Below, in pieces: positions 7,822 through 15,107 of a stretch of 64,000 nt of DNA (positions within the stretch are counted from its first letter, which is position 1; each line of letters opens with the position of its first letter). The notes under the pieces are model-generated. The model saw nothing but the letters and a program-made list of their open reading frames with translations. It had not been told where the DNA came from and made no database searches. Source of the stretch: Chloroflexota bacterium (GTDB taxonomy: Bacteria; Chloroflexota; Anaerolineae; Aggregatilineales; Phototrophicaceae); NCBI GenBank assembly GCA_028875245.1, contig JAPPEU010000048.1, positions 33,300 through 97,299 on the forward strand, in the 5' to 3' direction. Made by a program: the position numbers and the translations under genes.

Positions 7822-9105
7822 ATGAAGAAGGCACTGTTGCTTTTGGCGCTATTTGCGCTTGTTTTGCCAGCGGCCGCGCAGGATATGGCCGGCTGCATGA
7901 TCGAGCCGCCGGAGTCCGCCGCGCAGGTCAACATGATCGGCTGGACCTACCCCATCATCGATTTCTACGCCGACGAACTCGAAGCATGCAATGATGTGGA
8001 CAATATCGACGTCAACACCCAGCTGTTGGATTCTGGCGCGGCCCATGATCAGTTGCGATTGGCATTGGGCGCCGGCGGCACGTCGCCCTACGACATCATC
8101 ATGGTAACGCAGGGCGATATCAAATCCTATGTCGCCGAGGGCTGGATGATGCCGCTCAACGATCTCATCGCCAAATACGAAGATGAATACCAGATTTCCG
8201 ATATCCTCGGGCTGGGCGATATGTCGGTCGATGGCCAGGTTTACGGCTTGCCCATGGAGCAGAACACGCGCCACATGTTTTACCGTCCGGACCTGCTTGA
8301 CAAGCATGGCATCGCCGTGCCGGAGACCTGGGATGACGTGATCGCCGCTTGTGGCGTGCTGCAGGCTGAAGACAGCATCGTCATCCCCTTCACGACGCAG
8401 CTGCACGCCGGCTGGGCCTGGCGCATTGAGTTCGGTGATATGCTGCTCGCTTTTGGCGGCCAGCCGCTCAATGAGGACATGACCCCCGCCTTCAACGGCG
8501 ACGCGGGCGTGATGGCGCTCGAGAAGCTGGTTGAGATCGCCGACGCCTGCATGGGCGAAGAAGGCTTGACCTACAGCATTGATGACAGTCAAATCGGCAT
8601 CGCCACCGGTGAACTGGCGATGGCTTTCACCTGGGCCAGCCGGGCCGCGGCGATGGATGATCCGGACTTCTCGGATTATGTCGGCGGCATCGAATTCGCC
8701 CCCGCCCCCAGGGCAACGGCCGACGGCCTCTATGGCGCCACCGGCGGCACCGGCGCCGGGCTGGGCATTCCAGCCAATATCGATGACGACCCTGACCTTG
8801 TGTTCCAGGTCATCCTGGAAGCGCTGGACGAGGAGAGCCAATTGCGCGGCGCCAACTACGGCGTGATCACCCGCCAGGCTGTCGCGGCCAATGCTGATGC
8901 GCGTTACCTGCCGGCTGTCTTCGCTACCATCAGTGGCGGCGTCGAGGGGACCCCGGTGCCCGCCATCGGCGCAGTTTTGAACCCGGTTTGGGATCAGTGG
9001 CTGCCGCAGATCATCAGGGGCGAAATGTCCGCTCAGGAATTGCTGGACGCCGCCGCCGCCGCTTACACGACAGAAGCGACCGCCCAGGGTTTCATCGAGG
9101 GTTAG
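7822..9105 (+). CDS. ABC sugar transporter, extracellular solute-binding protein
   Basis: This 427-residue protein is the family 1 type substrate-binding component of a carbohydrate ABC importer. It starts with a signal peptide of about 18 residues (MKKALLLLALFALVLPAAA, cut before QD), without a lipobox. Body features include YDIIMVTQGDIKSYVAEGWMMPLNDLI and DGQVYGLPMEQNTRHMFYRPDLL, the usual hinge region of such proteins. The ATG at 7822 follows GAAGGAGAAAATCCC, a good ribosome binding site; the frame extends upstream but that part is untranslated leader. It is followed by a hairpin and two permease genes. No ATPase is encoded, so a shared MsmK-like ATPase elsewhere is likely. The substrate is unknown. 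Confidence 0.92.
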   Translation: MKKALLLLALFALVLPAAAQDMAGCMIEPPESAAQVNMIGWTYPIIDFYADELEACNDVDNIDVNTQLLDSGAAHDQLRLALGAGGTSPYDIIMVTQGDIKSYVAEGWMMPLNDLIAKYEDEYQISDILGLGDMSVDGQVYGLPMEQNTRHMFYRPDLLDKHGIAVPETWDDVIAACGVLQAEDSIVIPFTTQLHAGWAWRIEFGDMLLAFGGQPLNEDMTPAFNGDAGVMALEKLVEIADACMGEEGLTYSIDDSQIGIATGELAMAFTWASRAAAMDDPDFSDYVGGIEFAPAPRATADGLYGATGGTGAGLGIPANIDDDPDLVFQVILEALDEESQLRGANYGVITRQAVAANADARYLPAVFATISGGVEGTPVPAIGAVLNPVWDQWLPQIIRGEMSAQELLDAAAAAYTTEATAQGFIEG

Positions 9106-9122
9106 CCTGCAAAACATGTCTT

Positions 9123-9157
9123 GACCCCTTCTTTCCGCGCGGGAGGAGGGGTCTTTT
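9123..9157 (+). terminator. Stem-loop with T-run between binding protein and permeases
   Basis: GACCCCTTC (9123-9131) pairs with GGAGGGGTC (9145-9153) with one wobble, and TTTT follows. Such partial terminators behind binding-protein genes typically raise binding-protein expression over the permeases. Confidence 0.7.
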
Positions 9158-9217
9158 GTATACGCATTCGGGCATTCCACTGTCGCCGGTCCGCGCAATA
9201 ATATTTGGAGACTGCTT

Positions 9218-10078
9218 ATGACCAAAGGAACCTTCACTTTTTTTGTTGCTCCCAGCGTATTCATCATGCTGGCGCTGATGACGCTTCCGCTGTTGGCCTC
9301 CATCATTCTGGGAATGCACTACATCACCTTCCGCAATCTCGACGAGCCGCTTTGGGTCGGCTTTCAGAACTACCAGCAAGTATTAGAAGATCCAGAATTT
9401 TGGGATTCGCTGGAATTCACGCTGCTTTTCATCGCCGCCACTGTGCCGCTGCGGATCGCGCTTGGCCTGATGTTCGCCTTGCTGCTGGATCAGATCCGCC
9501 GCTTCCGCGGGGTCTTCATCGCCGCCGCCCTGGTGCCCTTTGTCATGACGCCGGTGGTGGGCACGCTCATCTTCCGCGATATGTTTGACCGCGGCGGGCC
9601 CTACTGGTACTGGATGCAGCAGCTCTTTGAATACCGCCTCTTTATGAACAGCACGACGGTGCCTTTGCTGATCATCTTCCACAGCATTTGGACGGCGACG
9701 CCCTTCGCCATGATCGTCCTCTTCGCCGGCTTGCAGACGCTGCCGCAGGAATCGCTGGAGGCGGCCCGCGTCGATGGCGCCAGCTGGCTGCGCCAACTTT
9801 GGCACATCGCCATTCCCCATCTGCGCTCGCTCTTCGTCTTCATCGCCTTGATATCGATCATGGACGCCTACCGCGTTTTCGACAGCGTCTTCGTGCTGAC
9901 GCGGCAGAACCCCATTTTCGACGCCGAGACCATCATGTATTACAACTTTCAGGTCGCTATGAATTTCGGCCGCCTGGGCAAAGCCAACGCCATGAGTGTG
10001 CTCACGGTCATCGGCATCTTCGTCGTCCTGATCCCCTTCCTCGCCATGACCTATCGCGAGCAAATGGAGGAAGCCTGA
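9218..10078 (+). CDS. ABC sugar transporter permease, MalF-like
   Basis: This 286-residue membrane protein carries six predicted transmembrane segments and the cytoplasmic EAA loop (about residues 180-200, EAARVDGASWLRQLWHIAIP), which docks the ATPase. It matches the MalF/UgpA type of carbohydrate permeases. A TTTGGAGA ribosome binding site precedes the ATG. Its stop overlaps the start of the next permease by one base, so the two are translationally coupled and form the channel of the importer together with the binding protein upstream. Confidence 0.92.
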   Translation: MTKGTFTFFVAPSVFIMLALMTLPLLASIILGMHYITFRNLDEPLWVGFQNYQQVLEDPEFWDSLEFTLLFIAATVPLRIALGLMFALLLDQIRRFRGVFIAAALVPFVMTPVVGTLIFRDMFDRGGPYWYWMQQLFEYRLFMNSTTVPLLIIFHSIWTATPFAMIVLFAGLQTLPQESLEAARVDGASWLRQLWHIAIPHLRSLFVFIALISIMDAYRVFDSVFVLTRQNPIFDAETIMYYNFQVAMNFGRLGKANAMSVLTVIGIFVVLIPFLAMTYREQMEEA

Positions 10079-11082
10079 TGACGCGGACAGAGAATCCACT
10101 GGCTCGTTTCCTGATTTATATCGCGCTGGCGCTCTTCACCGTCTATAACATTCTGCCCTTCGCCTGGACCATCATGAGTTCCATCAAACTGCCGAAGGAC
10201 GCCAACGCCAGAATCCCGCGCTTCACCTTTAGCCCCACGGGGGAGAATTACGCGGAACTCTGGCTGAACATGCGGCCGGAGGACTTCGCGCCCTACGGGC
10301 TGGCGCTGGTCGTCTTCATATTCCTGCTGGGCGTGGTCGGCTTCTCCGCCAACCGCATCCCGGCGCCCAACTCCTTGATTTACATGGGCTGCATCCTCGC
10401 GGGCGTGCTGGTCGCGGTGGCGCTGCCGGAGGTGGTCAATACGGCGGAATTCTACGATTATCTGATCAACAGCGTGATCGTAACGATAGGCACTCTGTGC
10501 GTATCTTTGACGATTGGCGCCCTGGCCGGTTATGGGCTGGCGCGCTTCCGCCATGTGGTCTCGGTGTACATCCTGGTGATCGCGCTGGCTTTTCGCTCGC
10601 TGCCGAGCCTGGCGCTGGTCCTGCCTTTTTACTACCTGGGGCAGCTTTCCGGCCTCTACGACACGCATATTCTCCTGATCTTCTGTCTGGTGGCGGTCAA
10701 CCAACCCTTCACCATTTGGATGCTGCGCAGCTTCTTCATGGAGATCCCGATCGAGATCGAAGAAGCGGCCATGATAGACGGCGCCGGGCGGCTGCGCTCC
10801 TTTATATCGGTGATCGTGCCCATCATGTGGCCGGGCATCATCACGACCGGTTTGTTCACGCTGCTGCTGGCATATAACGACTTCCTGCTGGCGCGCATCC
10901 TGACGCAGATCAACTGGACGCTGCCGGTTGGCATCGCGCAATGGACCGGCGGCGAAGACCCCGGTCATGTCACGCTGGCGGCGGCCGCCTCCGTTTCTAC
11001 GACGCTGCCCATCCTGGTTGTGATCATCTTCTTCCAGAAGTATCTGATTCGCGGCCTGGCTTCCGGCGCGGTGAAGGGCTAG
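10078..11082 (+). CDS. ABC sugar transporter permease, MalG-like with an extra two-helix insert
   Basis: From the ATG that overlaps the previous stop this is a 334-residue permease of the MalG/UgpE type, longer than the usual 270-290 residues. The first membrane helix (residues 10-35) is followed by FSPTGENYAELW, which in typical members leads directly to the NSVIV helix. Here about 55 residues (roughly 67-122) come between, with two additional hydrophobic stretches (YGLALVVFIFLLGVVGF and NSLIYMGCILAGVLVAVAL). The EAA loop (EEAAMIDGAGRLRSFISVIVP) is intact, so the protein is probably functional. The open frame reaches further upstream in the permease before it, but that is a shadow. Confidence 0.9.
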   Translation: MTRTENPLARFLIYIALALFTVYNILPFAWTIMSSIKLPKDANARIPRFTFSPTGENYAELWLNMRPEDFAPYGLALVVFIFLLGVVGFSANRIPAPNSLIYMGCILAGVLVAVALPEVVNTAEFYDYLINSVIVTIGTLCVSLTIGALAGYGLARFRHVVSVYILVIALAFRSLPSLALVLPFYYLGQLSGLYDTHILLIFCLVAVNQPFTIWMLRSFFMEIPIEIEEAAMIDGAGRLRSFISVIVPIMWPGIITTGLFTLLLAYNDFLLARILTQINWTLPVGIAQWTGGEDPGHVTLAAAASVSTTLPILVVIIFFQKYLIRGLASGAVKG

Positions 11083-11099
11083 CCAGATATAAAATCGTT

Positions 11100-11177
11100 T
11101 GCAGGGGCGAGCCATTGAGTCGCCCGTTATAGCAAATAAGCGTGATTTCGGGCGACTTGATAAGCCGCCCCGACACA
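11100..11177. repeat. GGGGCGA...-type intergenic repeat
   Basis: The gap between the permease and the sulfatase-like gene contains GCAGGGGCGAGCC and, inverted, GGGCGACTTG and GCCGCCCCGACA, arranged as two imperfect hairpins. It is a diverged member of the GTAGGGGCG repeat family. Confidence 0.55.
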
Positions 11178-11236
11178 TTTTGCGTGAAACGAGCAAAGCC
11201 ATATATGCAAATGTGACCATGAGGAGAACTTAAGAT

Positions 11237-12604
11237 ATGAACATCATCTGCGTGGTCACCGACACGCTGCGAGCGGACTACCTGCCCACCTATGGCAATC
11301 AGCAAGTGATCGCGCCCAATCTGACGGCGTTCGCGGCTGAGTCCCTCGTCTTTGAAGATTGCCACGCCGCCTCCTTCCCCACCGTGCCGACGCGCGCCGA
11401 TATCGCCACCGGGCGCTTCACCTTCACTTACCTGACCTGGGGACCGCTGCCGCAGGATGAAATCACGCTGGCGGGCTTGCTGACCAAGGCCGGTTACACG
11501 ACGATGGGCGTGGCGGATACGCCCTTCCTCATCCGCAATGGCTACGGCTATGACCGCGGCTTCGATGATTTCATCTGGATCCGCGGCCAGCGCGAGGCGG
11601 CCGGGCGGCCGGATGTCACCCGCCTCTGGAAAGAAGAAGATGACCGCTTCGCGCCCAAGACCTTCAAAGCGGCGATGGACTGGCTTGAGCGGCACTATGA
11701 AGAGAAGTTCTTCCTCTACATCGACGCCTGGGACCCGCATGAACCCTGGGATCCGCCGGCCCATTACGTCAAACCCTACCTGCCGGATTATCAAGGCGAG
11801 CAGGTCTACCCGGCTTATTGGGATTGGGAAGACGCCGGTTACAGCGCGCGCGATTTGGAGATCGGCAAAGCGACCTACATGGGCGAAATCACCATGGTCG
11901 ATCGTTGGTTTGGCTTGCTGATCGACCGGTTGAAATCGCTTGGAATCTACGACAGCACGGCTATCCTGTTCGTCTCCGACCACGGCTTTTATTTCGGCGA
12001 ATTCGGCATTTTCGGCAAGAGCCGCTTCCGCTGGCCCGATAACACGATCCCGGTGATGGAAGCGATGGCGCGTTTCAAACAGGGCGCGATCGCCTATCGG
12101 ACGCCCAAGCATAATGAAATCTCGCATGTGCCGCTCTTCGCCAGAATCCCCGGCTATGGGCATCGACGCGTTTCCGGCCTGGCGAGCATCCCCGACATCA
12201 TGCCGACCATGCTGGAGCTTGCGGGCATCGAGCAGCCCTCGCGCGTTCAGTCGCGGTCGCTGCTGCCGCTGGCGCGCGGCGAGGTCGACCGGCTGCATGA
12301 CATCGTGGTCACATCGCAATCGCTGGCTGACACCGCCGGCAACACCACCCTCATCGTTGACGACAGCGAACGCGTCGTGGTCGAGGTCTCGCCCAGCACC
12401 ATCCGCGACGGCCTATGGGATTTTCTCTATGCCCTGGAAGGCGAGCCGGTTGAGCTCTATGACGCGGCGCATGACCCGGCGCATCAACACAATCTGGCGG
12501 CCGCGCGGCCCGATATCTGCCAAGCGATGCACGCCAAGTTCGTCCACTGGATGGACAAAATGGACACGCCCGAAGCATACGCGGCGCCAAGGCGGCGGCT
12601 ATGA
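11237..12604 (+). CDS. Sulfatase-like hydrolase (alkaline phosphatase superfamily) with Thr at the nucleophile position
   Basis: This 455-residue cytoplasmic protein (no signal peptide) has the sulfatase fold. Metal ligands are visible at the N-terminus (VVTDTLRAD, Asp9) and in VSDHGFYFGEFG. The nucleophile motif, normally Cys/Ser-x-Pro-x-Arg for formylglycine sulfatases, reads TVPTR at residues 49-53, so Thr49 replaces Cys. Threonine nucleophiles occur in phosphodiesterase and phosphoglycerate mutase branches of the superfamily, so a phosphatase, phosphodiesterase or phosphonate hydrolase is as likely as a sulfatase. A strong ribosome binding site (GAGGAGA) precedes the ATG. The gene follows the sugar importer on the same strand, after a repeat-containing gap of 154 bases. 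Confidence 0.82.
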   Translation: MNIICVVTDTLRADYLPTYGNQQVIAPNLTAFAAESLVFEDCHAASFPTVPTRADIATGRFTFTYLTWGPLPQDEITLAGLLTKAGYTTMGVADTPFLIRNGYGYDRGFDDFIWIRGQREAAGRPDVTRLWKEEDDRFAPKTFKAAMDWLERHYEEKFFLYIDAWDPHEPWDPPAHYVKPYLPDYQGEQVYPAYWDWEDAGYSARDLEIGKATYMGEITMVDRWFGLLIDRLKSLGIYDSTAILFVSDHGFYFGEFGIFGKSRFRWPDNTIPVMEAMARFKQGAIAYRTPKHNEISHVPLFARIPGYGHRRVSGLASIPDIMPTMLELAGIEQPSRVQSRSLLPLARGEVDRLHDIVVTSQSLADTAGNTTLIVDDSERVVVEVSPSTIRDGLWDFLYALEGEPVELYDAAHDPAHQHNLAAARPDICQAMHAKFVHWMDKMDTPEAYAAPRRRL

Positions 12605-12655
12605 TCTGCTTGCCTCGGAACCTATTGAGCGAAGTTTGCAATTGAAATGCTTGCT

Positions 12656-12684
12656 TTGGAATTCCGATTGCTGTCGACTATAAT
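12656..12684 (+). promoter_or_regulatory. Sigma-70-type promoter for the Uma2 gene
   Basis: TTGGAA (12656-12661) and a perfect TATAAT (12679-12684) are 17 bases apart, about 34 bases before the ATG. The spacing and boxes fit a housekeeping promoter. Confidence 0.7.
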
Positions 12685-12717
12685 GCGCAGTAACAGATTC
12701 GGAAAGGAAGGGCGAAG

Positions 12718-13290
12718 ATGATCGTCCGAGACCGAGTTTACACCATTGACGACATTTGGAGGCTGTCACAATTGCCGGAGAACGAGCACCGGTTCATTTA
12801 TCTCATCGACGGAGAACTCCTTTTCATGTCAAGACCTGGTGGTTTGCACGGTCTAATAGCCTCATTAATTGCGCATTTTCTTTGGGCCTACGTACTAGAG
12901 CGGGAGTTGGGGCGAGTAACCACAGAATCCGGCTACCACCCGCCGGATTCCCGAACTACACTGCTTGGACCGGATGTCGGTTTTGTTCATAGCGAAAGGG
13001 CGCCGAAACCTTTTCCAGCGCGATTGGTGCCCGTGATGCCGGATATAGCTGTCGAAGTCTTGTCGCCGAGCAACACATTGCCTGAATTGCGGCGCAAAGC
13101 CGAAGTTTATCTGCGGCATGGCACGACGCTCGTTTGGCTCGTGAACCCGGACGAGAAGACAGTAGAGATTTGGCGTATGGATGACAAGAAGACGACCAGC
13201 GAAACAGTCGGCCAAGGCGGCGCTCTTGATGGACAACCCGTCTTGCCCGGATTCAGGCTGGAGCTTGATACGCTGTTCTCGCTGGATTAA
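12718..13290 (+). CDS. Uma2 family (DUF820) putative endonuclease
   Basis: This 190-residue protein matches the Uma2/DUF820 family, a PD-(D/E)XK nuclease-like fold that is multiplied in cyanobacteria and Chloroflexota. The core is visible: YLIDGELLFM with Asp-Gly-Glu, LLGPDVGFV, and PDIAVEVLSPSNT with the Glu of the nuclease motif, followed by the Lys in RRKAEVYLRHGTTLVWLVNP. The biological role is not established. It has its own promoter and a clear GGAAGGG ribosome binding site, and it stands alone. These genes often move between genomes, but no mobile-element end is visible here. Confidence 0.88.
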   Translation: MIVRDRVYTIDDIWRLSQLPENEHRFIYLIDGELLFMSRPGGLHGLIASLIAHFLWAYVLERELGRVTTESGYHPPDSRTTLLGPDVGFVHSERAPKPFPARLVPVMPDIAVEVLSPSNTLPELRRKAEVYLRHGTTLVWLVNPDEKTVEIWRMDDKKTTSETVGQGGALDGQPVLPGFRLELDTLFSLD

Positions 13291-13344
13291 GCGCCATCCC
13301 GCAAAGGCTTCTGCAAAACAATCCGCCGGTGCAAAACTCTGCCC

Positions 13345-13374
13345 ATGACAGGGATTAAGCACAACCTGTATACT
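13345..13374 (+). promoter_or_regulatory. Candidate promoter for the EamA transporter gene
   Basis: ATGACA (13345-13350) and TATACT (13369-13374) are 18 bases apart and lie about 38 bases before the preferred TTG start at 13412. Confidence 0.5.
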
Positions 13375-13411
13375 CCCTCTCTGTTTGCCAATTCACACGG
13401 GAAAGCTTCAT

Positions 13412-14338
13412 TTGAATATTGCCGCCCTGCCCTATGTCATGCTGCTCGCTTTCTTCTTCGGCTCCTCATTGGTTGTGTCCCGCTTCAGCATCGGCCAATT
13501 TGAACCGACCACCTACATCGGCATCCGCATGATCCTCTCCAGCGTGCTTGCGCTGCTGGTCTACGCGGTCGCCACGGGCCGCCGCCTGCCGCGCGATCCT
13601 GAGCTTTGGAAACGCGCCGGCCTGCTGGGCATATTTGGCACGGCCCTGCCCATGACCTGCGCCGTCAGCTCGCTGCAATACCAATCGAGCGGCGTTACAT
13701 CGCTGCTGCTGGCGACCGGGCCGCCGCTGACCGTGCTCTTGGCTCATTTCCTGCTGCCAGACGAAGTGCTGAATCGACGGCAGGTCTTCGGCGTGGCATT
13801 GGCGCTCAGCGGCGCTCTGGTGCTCGCTTTGAGCGGCGAGAATGGCTTGCCCGATGTCTCCGAGGCGTCGCCGACCGGTTACCTGCTCGCCATCAGCGCG
13901 ACAGTCTGCGGCGCGGTCATGGTCATTTATGCGCGCAAACACCTGCGCGCTTATGATTCCTACGATGTCGGCAGCATCCGCATCATGACGACAGCCGCGA
14001 CGGTGATGCCCCTGTCCGTCTTGACGGTCGGCTTCGACCTGAGCGAGGTTGACGGCGCCGGCCTCATCGCCTTGCTCTATTCGGCGCTTGTCGGCACCTT
14101 TCTCGGCCTCTTGCTGTCTTTCTACAATGTCAAGCGTTTCGGCGCGACGCCGGCGATGATGACCACCTATATCATCCCGATTGTGGCCGGTGTCGGCGGC
14201 GTGCTGTTCCTGGGGGAGGAGATCACCTCGGCGATGCTCATTGGCATGGTCGTCATCATCGGGGGGATCGCGCTGCTGCAGGAATTCCGCAAACCGACGG
14301 GTTTGCTGCGCCGCTTCCCGCATAGGGGCTCGTATTGA
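13412..14338 (+). CDS. EamA/DMT-family transporter
   Basis: This protein of about 308 residues has ten hydrophobic segments in two halves, the mark of the drug/metabolite transporter superfamily that exports amino acids, metabolites or drugs. Typical pieces are FFFGSSLVVSRFSIGQF in the first helix, GLLGIFGTALPMTCAVSSLQY, and the second-half segment TTYIIPIVAGVGGVLFLGEEIT with the conserved Pro and Gly-Glu. No ATG is present near the start. The TTG at 13412 sits 5 to 6 bases behind GGGAAAG and is preferred over the TTG at 13385. The substrate cannot be predicted. It is convergent with the isomerase gene at 14342. Confidence 0.88.
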   Translation: MNIAALPYVMLLAFFFGSSLVVSRFSIGQFEPTTYIGIRMILSSVLALLVYAVATGRRLPRDPELWKRAGLLGIFGTALPMTCAVSSLQYQSSGVTSLLLATGPPLTVLLAHFLLPDEVLNRRQVFGVALALSGALVLALSGENGLPDVSEASPTGYLLAISATVCGAVMVIYARKHLRAYDSYDVGSIRIMTTAATVMPLSVLTVGFDLSEVDGAGLIALLYSALVGTFLGLLLSFYNVKRFGATPAMMTTYIIPIVAGVGGVLFLGEEITSAMLIGMVVIIGGIALLQEFRKPTGLLRRFPHRGSY

Positions 14339-14341
14339 CCC

Positions 14342-15103
14342 TCAGCCCACCTGGCAAGCATCATAAGCCTGTTTCAGCGCCGCCTTCCAATCGCCCAGCG
14401 GCACGAACTCCTGCCCGACATAGCCGGTGAAGCCGGTGTCGGCGATCGCCCGGCAAATGGCCGGATAATACAGTTCTTGCGTCTCGTCAATTTCATTGCG
14501 CCCGGGCACGCCCGCCGTGTGATAATGGGCGAACCACTGATGATTGTCGCGTATGGTTTGGATGACATCGCCCTCCATCACCTGCATGTGATAGATATCA
14601 TAAAGCAGGCGCGCATGGGCTGAATTCACCGCCGAGACGACTTGTACGCCCCAGGCCGTGGAATCGCACATATAGTCGGGGTGGTTGACCTTGCTGTTCA
14701 GCAATTCCAGGATCAGGACCACCCCGGCCGATTCGGCGTCGCGCGCCAGCAGCTCCAGATGTTTGATGGCGTTTTCGGCGCCGCGCGCGTCATCCATGCC
14801 GTCGCGGTTGCCGCTGAATGCGATGAGGAAGGGGATATCCCATTCGACAGCCAGTTTGAGGTTGGCATCCGATTGACGCTTGATATCGTCCCAATTCCGC
14901 GGGTCGTTGATGCCGACAGGTATGCCCCAGTGCAATTGATGAGTCGCGATCTTCATGCCCTGATCGCGCACCAACTGGAACTGCTCCACGGGCACAAGCT
15001 CCATCGCCGTGTAGCCGATCGCTTTGCATGTCTGCAGCATATCGACCAGGTCGGTATTATCCCTTGCGATGCACCACCATGATACTGATTGTTCAAAGGC
15101 CAT
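14342..15103 (-). CDS. Hydroxypyruvate isomerase-like TIM-barrel protein
   Basis: This 253-residue protein belongs to the AP-endonuclease-2-like sugar isomerases and most resembles hydroxypyruvate isomerase (Hyi), which converts hydroxypyruvate and tartronate semialdehyde. Matching parts are LELLNSKVNHPDYMCDST with a metal-binding Glu, LLYDIYHMQVMEGDVI with Asp and His, HYHTAGVPGRNEIDETQELYYP with His and Arg, and the final Glu in VGQEFVPLGD. It starts 4 bases after recJ and so is the last gene of the six-gene minus-strand array. A role in glyoxylate or sugar-acid catabolism fits the dehydratase in the same array, but the exact substrate is open. Confidence 0.85.
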   Translation of the reverse strand: MAFEQSVSWWCIARDNTDLVDMLQTCKAIGYTAMELVPVEQFQLVRDQGMKIATHQLHWGIPVGINDPRNWDDIKRQSDANLKLAVEWDIPFLIAFSGNRDGMDDARGAENAIKHLELLARDAESAGVVLILELLNSKVNHPDYMCDSTAWGVQVVSAVNSAHARLLYDIYHMQVMEGDVIQTIRDNHQWFAHYHTAGVPGRNEIDETQELYYPAICRAIADTGFTGYVGQEFVPLGDWKAALKQAYDACQVG

Positions 15104-15107
15104 ATCG

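Noticed and set aside
7849..9306. Long minus-strand frame (485 codons) opposite the sugar-binding protein
   Set aside because: It is antisense to a clear signal-peptide-bearing binding protein; its translation is rich in His, Arg and Gly without any domain, typical of a shadow in GC-rich DNA.
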